Assembly: GCA_023461435.1 (NCBI GenBank)
Contig: JAEYLC010000012.1
Location: forward strand, 1-11,697
From: Bacillota bacterium
GTDB taxonomy: Bacteria; Bacillota; Clostridia; Christensenellales; SZUA-584
Length of the DNA stretch: 11,697 bases
Direction of reading: 5' to 3'
Position numbers and translations under genes: made by a program
In this document: piece after piece, positions 1 through 6,929 of the stretch
How positions within the stretch are numbered: the first letter of the stretch is position 1
Layout of the letters: each line of letters begins with the position of its first letter
The notes under the pieces: model-generated
Databases searched by the model: none
Seen by the model: only the letters and a program-made list of their open reading frames with translations
What the model was told of the DNA's origin: nothing

Positions 1-157
1 AGGCGCCTTCCTCGTAAAGCCCCTGTGCAATGCCTTTGCCGAACCCCTGGGCGCTGCCTGTCACAATCGCAATCTTCCCCGACAGCCGTCCCGGCGCCGC
101 ATTGCGCTCACGCACGCGCGACGCCGCAAGCTGCTCCCATTTGCTTATGTCTATCAT
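1..157 (-). CDS. Short-chain dehydrogenase/reductase, N-terminal part (cut at left edge)
   Basis: Partial gene; only the first 52 codons lie in the window. The start is the ATG at 157-155, preceded by GGAGG with a 7-base spacer. A basic leader of about 25 residues (WEQLAASRVRER) leads into a beta-strand and the Rossmann cofactor motif TGSAQGFG at residues 33-40, the TGxxxGxG signature of classical SDR enzymes that bind NAD(P). The active-site Ser-Tyr-Lys part lies outside the window. It is the last visible gene of the operon, 30 bases after the rhamnulokinase stop. In many bacteria a rhamnulose-1-phosphate aldolase is fused to a C-terminal SDR domain that oxidises or reduces lactaldehyde. Here aldolase and SDR are separate genes flanking the kinase, so a lactaldehyde or sugar-alcohol dehydrogenase role is a reasonable inference. 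The SDR family call is firm; the substrate is not. Confidence 0.88.
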   Translation of the reverse strand, partial: MIDISKWEQLAASRVRERNAAPGRLSGKIAIVTGSAQGFGKGIAQGLYEEGA

Positions 158-187
158 CTTTGCGCCTCCATTATTTGCTGCAAATTA

Positions 188-1672
188 TTACTGATTCATA
201 TATTTCCGTTTGATACTCTTATACCGTCCATATTGCTCGTCCCATAGCTGTGTATCAATCGGTTCGTATACATCAACGCTGAATGAATCGCGTATCACCT
301 GACGCATTTCATCGGAACTGTTTACTTCTCCCGCAGCCTTGACCTGTGCCATGAGATTACCGATTGCTGTTGCTTCATACGGCCCAGCGTATACCGGACG
401 GTTAATGGCATTAGTGGTCATTTGGTTGAGCAATATGTTACGTGCACCGCCGCCCACGATATGCAATACCTTAATCTTTCCGCCTTTGATTTGTTCAAGG
501 CCTTCGAATGCTTCACGATAGCTCAGCGCAAGACTCTCGTACACCGTCCGCGCAATCTCGCCCTCCGTCTGCGGTACCGGCTGTCCCGTAGCCTTACAGA
601 ATCTCTGTATCTTTTGTGTCATATTGTCCGCGCCAAAGAAATCGTGCGCGTTGACGTCAATAAATGAACAAAACGCAGGCGCTTTTTCCACAAGCACATC
701 AATATCGTGCCAGTTAAGTTTCCTTTCCCTGTCCCATTGACGTTTACAGCTCTGCAGAATCCATAAGCCCATTATGTTGCGCAGAGGACGATATGTACCA
801 TCCACTGTCCCTTCGTTGGAGAAGCGATTGTTGTAAACTTTATCGTTAATGATTGGCTTATCTGATAAAATGCCCATCAACGACCACGTCCCCGACGAAA
901 CAAACGCAAAGTTATCTTCTCTGGCAGGTATAGAAGCTACAGCCGAAGCCGTGTCATGCGCCCCCACATTATAAATGGTTGGTTTATTTTTCAGCCCCGT
1001 CTCATTGCAGATAAAATCAAAGAGTTCCCCCTTTACAGTACCGCTCATCTGAATTGGCGCAAAAAGTTTTTCAGGTATGCCGACCATATTTATTATTTCT
1101 TTTGACCAGGTGCCTGTATTTCTATCAAGCATCTGTGTGGTTGTCGCCATTGTGTATTCACTATTCATTTGCCCGCATAGCAAATAACCAATCAAATCCG
1201 GCATGAGCAACAATTTGTCAGCAATTTTGAGCTGAGGATCTTCTGTCTGTACCATATCATATAATTGATACAAGGTATTAAACTCAAGGTTTGCAATGCC
1301 CGTTAATATAAACGCTGTCTGACTGCTGTACTTTTGATGAAACGCCTTCATGCCACGCAGCGAGCGCGGGTCACGATAGGCTCTGGGGTTGCCGATAAGC
1401 TTTCCCTGTTTATCAATAAGGCCGAAATCGACACCCCACGTATCAATTCCAATACCCAACAGCGGTTCGTGCCGAGTTCTTGCGTGCTGCCGTAAACCTT
1501 CAGTAATATTTTTATATATATACAGTATGTCCCAATAGAAGCCATCACCAATCTGAATGTAATGGTTCTCGAACCGGCCGAGCTCCTCGATCTGGATTTT
1601 GTGCCCATCGAATCGTCCAAGCATAGTCCGGCCGTTGCTTGCACCCAGATCAACGGCGATATAATTACCCAT
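188..1672 (-). CDS. rhaB: Rhamnulokinase (FGGY carbohydrate kinase)
   Basis: Complete 494-residue kinase, close to the roughly 490 residues usual for RhaB. It should transfer phosphate from ATP to L-rhamnulose (or a related 6-deoxy ketose), giving the 1-phosphate in the cytoplasm. Visible FGGY landmarks are the N-terminal phosphate loop AVDLGASNGR (6-15), GIDTWGVD (75-82), GAHDTASAV (237-245, with the likely catalytic base D240), SSGTWS (259-264), RNIMGLW (298-304), the adenine-site motif GGGARNILLNQ (407-417) and GPYEATAIGN (430-439). These wordings are typical of rhamnulokinase rather than xylulo-, glycerol or fuculokinase. The ATG at 1672 has an AGGAGG 4 bases upstream and starts 12 bases after the aldolase stop. 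No truncation or missing motif was seen. The 1-phosphate product would feed the aldolase encoded just upstream. Confidence 0.93.
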   Translation of the reverse strand: MGNYIAVDLGASNGRTMLGRFDGHKIQIEELGRFENHYIQIGDGFYWDILYIYKNITEGLRQHARTRHEPLLGIGIDTWGVDFGLIDKQGKLIGNPRAYRDPRSLRGMKAFHQKYSSQTAFILTGIANLEFNTLYQLYDMVQTEDPQLKIADKLLLMPDLIGYLLCGQMNSEYTMATTTQMLDRNTGTWSKEIINMVGIPEKLFAPIQMSGTVKGELFDFICNETGLKNKPTIYNVGAHDTASAVASIPAREDNFAFVSSGTWSLMGILSDKPIINDKVYNNRFSNEGTVDGTYRPLRNIMGLWILQSCKRQWDRERKLNWHDIDVLVEKAPAFCSFIDVNAHDFFGADNMTQKIQRFCKATGQPVPQTEGEIARTVYESLALSYREAFEGLEQIKGGKIKVLHIVGGGARNILLNQMTTNAINRPVYAGPYEATAIGNLMAQVKAAGEVNSSDEMRQVIRDSFSVDVYEPIDTQLWDEQYGRYKSIKRKYMNQ

Positions 1673-1684
1673 ATATCCTCCTGC

Positions 1685-2725
1685 TTATTTAACCTGTTGG
1701 GATCTGTATTTCTCACTCTCCCAGTTGTTTATAAAATCTGCCCCTTTATCGTCCATCTGCCTCAGCTTCAGGCCTGCCTTTTGGCTCATATCAATCACAT
1801 AGACTACGCCAAGCAGTGTTTCCTCAATTGTGCGGGCTTCTTTTTCGCTTGTTTTATATACAATTTCATCATTGCGGATGGTGATCTCTCGGCCCATTTT
1901 GCCGCCGAGATACACGAGCTGATCCGGGTAAAGCTTAAGCGCGTTGAAGTAAGCTTCATCGGCGCTATATCTTATCAGAAAGTCTTTAAGATACGGCGTA
2001 TCGCTTGCATATCCATCCGCAGCTTTCTTAATGCTTGGTGAAGGAAACACATCCAGCCCAAGATACTCTTTGATACTGTTGTTCGCTGTCTCATGAACAG
2101 TTATCGCTTCCTCGTCACTATCTCCATGAGCAATCGCACCATGGTTTTCAAGAAAAATCAGATCTGGGGCAGCACCATGCTGCCCCTTGTATTCATCCAC
2201 CGCTTTTTTGACTTCGAACGTTAAACGGAAGCCCGGATCAATATACGGTATGAACACATATCCAGCACTGACTGTTTTCAGTGCTTTTTCCGCAATGGCA
2301 TGCCCCTCTTCACTACAGCACAGTATATTGGCATATACGGCATGCGTATGAATCACGCACTTTTTTAAAAATGCGTGGAAACCGACCTCCACTGACGGAC
2401 GCTTATTCTCCATGCCGGGTAGCAATGCCACGCTGCCAAGGCTCACGTTAAGGCTCTCTTTCTCAAAATCAATATCCCTGCTCGCATCTACGTTCGTATA
2501 ATAATCGCGTATTTTCTGATAATTGACCGTCACATAACCGCGTTCAGGCGTGATTTCACTCAGCATATATCCACTCGCTTTTATCGCCATGAGCTTATCA
2601 TCAAACTTTACGCTCGTATTACCGCCGCCGCCCTGCACGTAATCTTTGCGGTCTCCGGCGTATGACGATATGCTCACCAACTGTGTCTTGCCTTCGCTAA
2701 ACATAATCTCTTCTTGCTTCCTCAC
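1685..2725 (-). CDS. Class II aldolase, rhamnulose-1-phosphate aldolase type (stand-alone domain)
   Basis: 346-residue class II aldolase/adducin-fold protein. The family cleaves ketose-1-phosphates with Zn; next to a rhamnulokinase the expected reaction is L-rhamnulose-1-phosphate to dihydroxyacetone phosphate and L-lactaldehyde. Seen in the sequence: the glycine-rich phosphate loop GGGGNTS (32-38), KASG (49-52), the catalytic-type Glu E113 in PSVEVGFH, the Zn-type pair H126/H128 in VIHTHA, and ENHG (193-196) giving the third His. The order matches the aldolase half of the bifunctional aldolase/dehydrogenase (COG3347 type) proteins better than the short E. coli RhaD. The dehydrogenase half is absent; a separate SDR gene lies at 1-157. 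The GTG at 2725 overlaps the MFS stop (GTGA). The ATG at 2704, with AAGAAGAG and AGGA stretches upstream, is a strong alternative that shortens the protein by 7 residues. Confidence 0.88.
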   Translation of the reverse strand: MRKQEEIMFSEGKTQLVSISSYAGDRKDYVQGGGGNTSVKFDDKLMAIKASGYMLSEITPERGYVTVNYQKIRDYYTNVDASRDIDFEKESLNVSLGSVALLPGMENKRPSVEVGFHAFLKKCVIHTHAVYANILCCSEEGHAIAEKALKTVSAGYVFIPYIDPGFRLTFEVKKAVDEYKGQHGAAPDLIFLENHGAIAHGDSDEEAITVHETANNSIKEYLGLDVFPSPSIKKAADGYASDTPYLKDFLIRYSADEAYFNALKLYPDQLVYLGGKMGREITIRNDEIVYKTSEKEARTIEETLLGVVYVIDMSQKAGLKLRQMDDKGADFINNWESEKYRSQQVK

Positions 2726-3861
2726 AATCTAAATCTTTTTTCTTTGACTGCCTTACTAAACGTCCAAACCATTACAATTGCAATGACCGCGCAAATATAA
2801 TAGGCCGTCGCATGATTGCTTACATTAACGGCATATCCTGATGCAACCGGCAGAATTGCGCCCCCGAGTGCCGAAAATGACATCATAATGTTCATTGTGG
2901 GGCCTGATGATCCCACGTTCTTTCGAGCCGCTTCGTCCATTAGCAATGGCCAAAGGGGGCCGCAGCAAAAACCGCAAGCCGCAAACATGATGATTTTAAA
3001 CGTTGTTTGAGGAATGAGCATTGCTGACATCGCGGTTATAAAAACGAAAATTGACAGCGTCACAAACATCTTTTTCATATCGATCTTTAAAATACCCGCA
3101 AGAAAACGCGAAGGTATCATAGCCCCCCAAAAAAGCGCCAGAGCCGTCGCGCTAAGCTCAGGTGATTTGAGTAACAGCTCAAAATAGCTGTCCGTGTAAT
3201 TTGCCATGGTATTTTCAATGCCGACGTATAAAAAAATACTGATACCGAGCAATAAAAACGCTCGATTCTTGAAGAAAGCTTGATAGTGATATTTTCCGCA
3301 CTGCGTCTGCATGTCTGCCCTATCGTTTTGATGCCGGGTAAACACAAAGGTGATACCCAATATCAGAAACACAACTGCACAATAAAAAAACAGGTCCTTA
3401 AAATACACCCCTGATTGAATCATTGCCTGTGCTATAAAAGGGCCGAGCAATGCTCCGACACTAAATGCGGCTTGGGAAAAGTTCAAATGCCGCGTGGACT
3501 GCCCCGGAAATTCATCTGCCAAAACAGCCGAAAGCGTTGCTTCCGAAACTGAAAAGCCTGCTCCTATTATAAAGACCGATATAATAAATGCAGCAAACTC
3601 ATTTGTCATTCCCGCCATCGCAGTGCCTAAAACCATCAGCACGTACGCTATCAAAACGACTTTCTTTTTACCGATCCTGGCACTTAATACGCCCAAAATC
3701 AGTGGCGGTATTGCCATACCAAAATGCTGCACTCCAATAAGCAGCCCCATGATTGCGGTATCAAGCCAGAACAGCTTTGATATGCTCAGAACAGTATACT
3801 GATAAATCGTGATGTAAATACCGAGCATCGCTATCGTCAAATAAGACACGATGACGATCAA
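2722..3861 (-). CDS. Major facilitator superfamily transporter, start uncertain
   Basis: 379 residues from the TTG at 3861, with about twelve hydrophobic segments (roughly 3-24, 36-59, 66-84, 87-113, 130-150, 155-176, 200-220, 240-257, 262-285, 288-307, 323-345, 350-370). A charged central loop (about 177-198) sits between the two halves. The loop between segments 2 and 3 is GVLSARIGKKKVVL (57-70), matching the MFS motif-A pattern of Gly followed by Arg/Lys. It is an inner-membrane carrier, probably for a sugar or a catabolic product; direction and substrate cannot be read. The start is problematic. The TTG has only an A/G-rich stretch touching it. The frame is open for 11 more codons upstream (reading ...SDSIFQRR) back to a TGA at 3895-3897 but has no ATG/GTG/TTG there. 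An ATGATG after AAAAAGG is in another frame. The stop overlaps the aldolase GTG, so the two genes are coupled. Confidence 0.85.
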   Translation of the reverse strand: MIVIVSYLTIAMLGIYITIYQYTVLSISKLFWLDTAIMGLLIGVQHFGMAIPPLILGVLSARIGKKKVVLIAYVLMVLGTAMAGMTNEFAAFIISVFIIGAGFSVSEATLSAVLADEFPGQSTRHLNFSQAAFSVGALLGPFIAQAMIQSGVYFKDLFFYCAVVFLILGITFVFTRHQNDRADMQTQCGKYHYQAFFKNRAFLLLGISIFLYVGIENTMANYTDSYFELLLKSPELSATALALFWGAMIPSRFLAGILKIDMKKMFVTLSIFVFITAMSAMLIPQTTFKIIMFAACGFCCGPLWPLLMDEAARKNVGSSGPTMNIMMSFSALGGAILPVASGYAVNVSNHATAYYICAVIAIVMVWTFSKAVKEKRFRL

Positions 3862-3921
3862 TCTTCTTTGAAATATTGAATCAGATATAACGCATCATCC
3901 TTTTTCAAATATTGTTTACTA
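3862..3921 (-). other. Short leader between deacetylase and MFS genes, with a near-perfect direct repeat
   Basis: About 60 bases separate the deacetylase stop from the TTG of the MFS gene. A 12-base element occurs twice with one mismatch: TTTGAAATATTG at 3867-3878 and TTTCAAATATTG at 3903-3914 (plus-strand reading). An AAAAAGG stretch (3905-3899 on minus) precedes ATGATG (3898-3893), which encodes only five residues (MMRYI) before a TGA. No convincing promoter or terminator was seen. The repeats may be chance in an A/T-rich stretch; an operator role is possible but unsupported. Confidence 0.35.
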
Positions 3922-4818
3922 TCAACGGTTAGAATACCTCACCCCAAGATCAGCCGCCGTCACAAACTCGGCGCCCATATTTTTAAGCATGTCGATAAGA
4001 ACGCCAAACTCATTGATTGCTTTGGCGCCGCAGCCCTTTGTGATAAAACGCTTCGGCGTGACTGCCGATTCACCGTAGCGATATGTTCTTTTGCACGGAA
4101 TGAACTCCCACGGATGAAAGTAGAAGCACAACACAGCCGGCAATTGTTTTTTAGCGACAAAATCCAAATAGCTCTCCACATGCTTCATAAGAGCTTTCGC
4201 GCCCTTCGTTCTAAACAAAGGCCATTGGTCTCTGTCCCGTTCAAGCTCCGGATCATGGCTCTCCATAGCCATATCTGCAAAGTTCGGTATCTCAAGAATG
4301 CGCATATCGCCCTCTTTTGTCCAGTCATTCTTTGATGGATGATACGGCGCAAAGCGCTCTCTGTAAAAATACATTGGGTACGACGCATCGGTTTTGTATC
4401 CAAGCGCTTCAAGCGCGTTAACCACAGCCGTAGACCCCCAAAGGCGCGGACAGCGAAACGCTTCCGGCTTATACCCAAGCACCTCCCGCACCCATTCTGT
4501 CGCTTTTCGGATTCGAAACGGCACCTCTTCGGCAAGCAGCGGCTTTTCACCCGGAATGGGGAAAAGCTCATCGCCCACGGTTTCATGGTAAAGCGAGTGG
4601 CAGCCCACCTCATTGACGCTTTTTTTAACGAGCTCAACAATATTAGGATTCTGCCGCGCACAATTTCCCGTAAAATAGAAAGTACCTTTTACGCCCTTCT
4701 TTTCAAACATCTCCAGCAGCACAGGCGTACCGTTTTTTACACCTTCATAAAACGGCGTAAAGCTCCCGACGTCCGTCTCCATATCGATCCCGAACATCAC
4801 TGTTATCTTTTTATTCAT
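3922..4818 (-). CDS. NodB-homology (CE4/PuuE-HpPgdA-like) polysaccharide deacetylase family protein
   Basis: 298 residues from the ATG at 4818, chosen because AGGAGG lies 7 bases upstream; a TTG 21 bases earlier has no such site. The NodB-type metal hydrolase fold is indicated by IDMETD (11-16) as the Asp motif, the H-x3-H metal pair H74/H78 in CHSLYHE, the substrate-groove motif RCPR (122-125... FRCPR), and FYFHPWEF (232-239) with the late catalytic-type His H235. This pattern resembles the intracellular PuuE/HpPgdA-like subgroup, whose known members include amide and cyclic-imide hydrolases as well as deacetylases. No signal peptide or membrane anchor is seen, so it should act in the cytoplasm on a small imported substrate, not on cell-wall glycan. 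It begins 11 bases after the stop of the glycosidase-like gene, and translation is probably coupled to it. The family is clear; the exact N-acyl or amide substrate is unknown. Confidence 0.86.
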   Translation of the reverse strand: MNKKITVMFGIDMETDVGSFTPFYEGVKNGTPVLLEMFEKKGVKGTFYFTGNCARQNPNIVELVKKSVNEVGCHSLYHETVGDELFPIPGEKPLLAEEVPFRIRKATEWVREVLGYKPEAFRCPRLWGSTAVVNALEALGYKTDASYPMYFYRERFAPYHPSKNDWTKEGDMRILEIPNFADMAMESHDPELERDRDQWPLFRTKGAKALMKHVESYLDFVAKKQLPAVLCFYFHPWEFIPCKRTYRYGESAVTPKRFITKGCGAKAINEFGVLIDMLKNMGAEFVTAADLGVRYSNR

Positions 4819-4829
4819 CAAAACACCTC

Positions 4830-6929
4830 CTAAAGCCAAAGCCAGCCGAGCGCTTCAACGCCCAAGTAGATCGGCTCTTCGTCCTTTTGTTCAGGGTACA
4901 GTTCGTTCAATATGACCCTTCTTAATTCATGGCATGGAATCATGCAGGATTTTGTACCCGTCTTATCCACCGGATTCACATCGAAATAATTGCTCTTCAC
5001 GATATCAAAATCCGCTTCGTTGTATTTGAGCATGTCCCGCAGGTAACGCTCTTTCTCATCGTTGTTTTGTGCATTGTCATAAGCCACAGATGTCAGCGCC
5101 AGATCATAGATCACCCGGTTCCTCAGGCTGCATACTTTAAGCTTTTCAAAGTGCGGCTCGTAAACGCAGAGCAGTTCGTCAGCCGACACTGCCTTCTGTA
5201 CACGGTCGATCCTGACCATCAATTCGGGCCAGTCGTCAATCGCCCGGCGAATCCTCGGAATGTCACGCTCTTCCACCTTGTTGCGCGCAAACGGGAATTC
5301 CGTCGGGAATATCTTAAGCTGGCTCTCATGTATCGTAAACATATTCAACAGTATATAGAGAATGTCTTCGGCAAGTTCTTCACCAAAAACGGCTTCGACC
5401 GAGTAGGAATAAAAGTCCTCCGCCTTCATATCGGAGCCCCAGCCATAAAATGCATGCGCAAAAAGATGGATAAAAAAACCATACCATTCAAACATATACC
5501 CGTTGATGCCTTTTACGCCCAGCTTGGCCGAGCCGATATGCTGCCTGATATCCTCTTCAAGAAACTGATCATTTGATTCTTCATCGCAACGCAATCCGTT
5601 TACACGCATGATTCTGACAAGCCTTCCGAAGCAAGAGGCCACAGCGTTGCTCTCGGTATCGCGGGCCCAAATGCGATCCTTACCGAATGCGTCAACCCAC
5701 TTTTCGAACTCACTGTCCGGCACATATAGCCCGGGCGCCCAAAACAGGCCCACATCATTTGGAACACTGCCGATCATTTCATTAATGAGCTCATCCGGCT
5801 TTTCAAGCGGCGGCTGTCTCCAAGACCGTGTGCCAATCAAGCAAGCTGGGTTCTCCTGCCTGATGGCTTCATAAAGCGTATAGAGCAGCTTATTGTTGGC
5901 AATATGGCTCGCCTGCTCGGGTGTGCGGTCTTTAAGAAAATTGTTATAGCAATCCTTGCAGTCGCAATACCAGAAGGCCTCTTCGCTCTCTTCAAAGTCG
6001 ATACCGTCAAAACCAAGCCGAACGATGCGCCTTAAAGCCTTTTCCAGATACGCGATACTGCTCTCATCGCTCAGACATAGCCTGTCAAAGTCGTTCACAT
6101 ATTTGCTGCTTGGAGGCAGTTTCATTCGTTTTTCTTTGTGCTCGCTTGGATAGCCCCCGCTATAGCTGTTGAGCCCCACATAGGCAAAAAACGATACGCC
6201 GAGCGAATGACCGTAGTCAATCAATCGGCTTAAGAATTCTTCGGATAGATTGGGATGTATGTACTCAATGGTGATCCAATTGCGGCTCTCCTTGTTCCAA
6301 ACCTGCATGCGCATGTTTTTAAGCACCGTCTCCGGATATTCTTCAAACTCAAACGGCCAATAGCCATACATGCACATATTGAACTGATTGATCTTTAAAT
6401 CAGAACAGATATTCAGGTATTCCACCCACTCGTCATATCCCCAAAGCTGCATATCAAATCCCAAACGCCCGTAACCGGCATACCAAGCGAACGTATTGGA
6501 AATAGACCGCTGTGCAATGGTCGGCCAATCGGCAATTTCACAGCAGGGCATGAAATAACCGTCATTATCCTTTTCAAATAGCTGCTTTAATGTTGATAAT
6601 GCGTTCACAAGGCCGTCCCGATGATTAAAGCAGATCTCGCAGCCATTCGATTCAACGTTAAGCAAATAGCCCTGCTTAACAAAGAGCTGCCTGTCGGCGG
6701 CTTCGGGCGCACAAGCTTCGCCTTTAAGGACAACAGTGTAGGCAGACTCTCTGCTGATTTTATCAAAATATATGGGCAGATTTTTATAATTCCAGAACTT
6801 TCTTTGTACTGATGTTTTATATTCGTCAATTTCGTTTATCAGCCGCGTGTGAATATTCAGCGCGTTAAACGTTTTTGTTCTTCCGCTTCTCAAATTTTGT
6901 TGCTTTGGTATTGGAATTATTTTTTTCAT
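4830..6929 (-). CDS. Cytoplasmic glycoside hydrolase-like protein (GH20/GH67-type N-terminal domain plus TIM-barrel-like core)
   Basis: 699 residues from the ATG at 6929, which overlaps the M81 stop as ATGA and has GGGAGG 10 bases upstream; an earlier ATG at 6947 lacks a site. The N-terminus (KKIIPIPKQ) and the following 130 residues, ending in a CEIADWPTIAQR stretch, look like the small alpha/beta domain that precedes the catalytic barrel in GH20, GH67, GH84 and DUF4838-type enzymes. The middle holds a barrel-like run: LGFDGIDFEESEE (about 305-317) offers a cluster of acidic residues where GH20 has its Asp-Glu pair, directly followed by Cys-x-Cys-x2-Cys at about 322-327. A CxC..C cluster after the acid motif is also known in DUF4838-like proteins. 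The C-terminal 200 residues appear helical. No signal peptide is present. It probably cleaves a sugar from an imported glycoside. The fold assignment is by eye; the CAZy family and linkage are unknown. Confidence 0.68.
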   Translation of the reverse strand: MKKIIPIPKQQNLRSGRTKTFNALNIHTRLINEIDEYKTSVQRKFWNYKNLPIYFDKISRESAYTVVLKGEACAPEAADRQLFVKQGYLLNVESNGCEICFNHRDGLVNALSTLKQLFEKDNDGYFMPCCEIADWPTIAQRSISNTFAWYAGYGRLGFDMQLWGYDEWVEYLNICSDLKINQFNMCMYGYWPFEFEEYPETVLKNMRMQVWNKESRNWITIEYIHPNLSEEFLSRLIDYGHSLGVSFFAYVGLNSYSGGYPSEHKEKRMKLPPSSKYVNDFDRLCLSDESSIAYLEKALRRIVRLGFDGIDFEESEEAFWYCDCKDCYNNFLKDRTPEQASHIANNKLLYTLYEAIRQENPACLIGTRSWRQPPLEKPDELINEMIGSVPNDVGLFWAPGLYVPDSEFEKWVDAFGKDRIWARDTESNAVASCFGRLVRIMRVNGLRCDEESNDQFLEEDIRQHIGSAKLGVKGINGYMFEWYGFFIHLFAHAFYGWGSDMKAEDFYSYSVEAVFGEELAEDILYILLNMFTIHESQLKIFPTEFPFARNKVEERDIPRIRRAIDDWPELMVRIDRVQKAVSADELLCVYEPHFEKLKVCSLRNRVIYDLALTSVAYDNAQNNDEKERYLRDMLKYNEADFDIVKSNYFDVNPVDKTGTKSCMIPCHELRRVILNELYPEQKDEEPIYLGVEALGWLWL

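Noticed and set aside
1562..2041. Plus-strand frame crossing the kinase/aldolase junction
   Set aside because: It overlaps two clear minus-strand genes and has no family features.
3880..3908. TTGAAA followed at 17 bases by TCTGAT as a promoter for the MFS gene
   Set aside because: The -10 lacks the key second-position A, and the region is a short intra-operon gap; too weak to call.
4819..4839. TTG start extending the deacetylase by 7 codons
   Set aside because: The extension is the ribosome site itself (AGGAGG), which sits correctly for the ATG at 4818.
4929..5576. Plus-strand open frame of 215 codons opposite the glycosidase-like gene
   Set aside because: Antisense shadow without domain motifs; the minus-strand frame is coherent over 699 codons and coupled to its neighbours.
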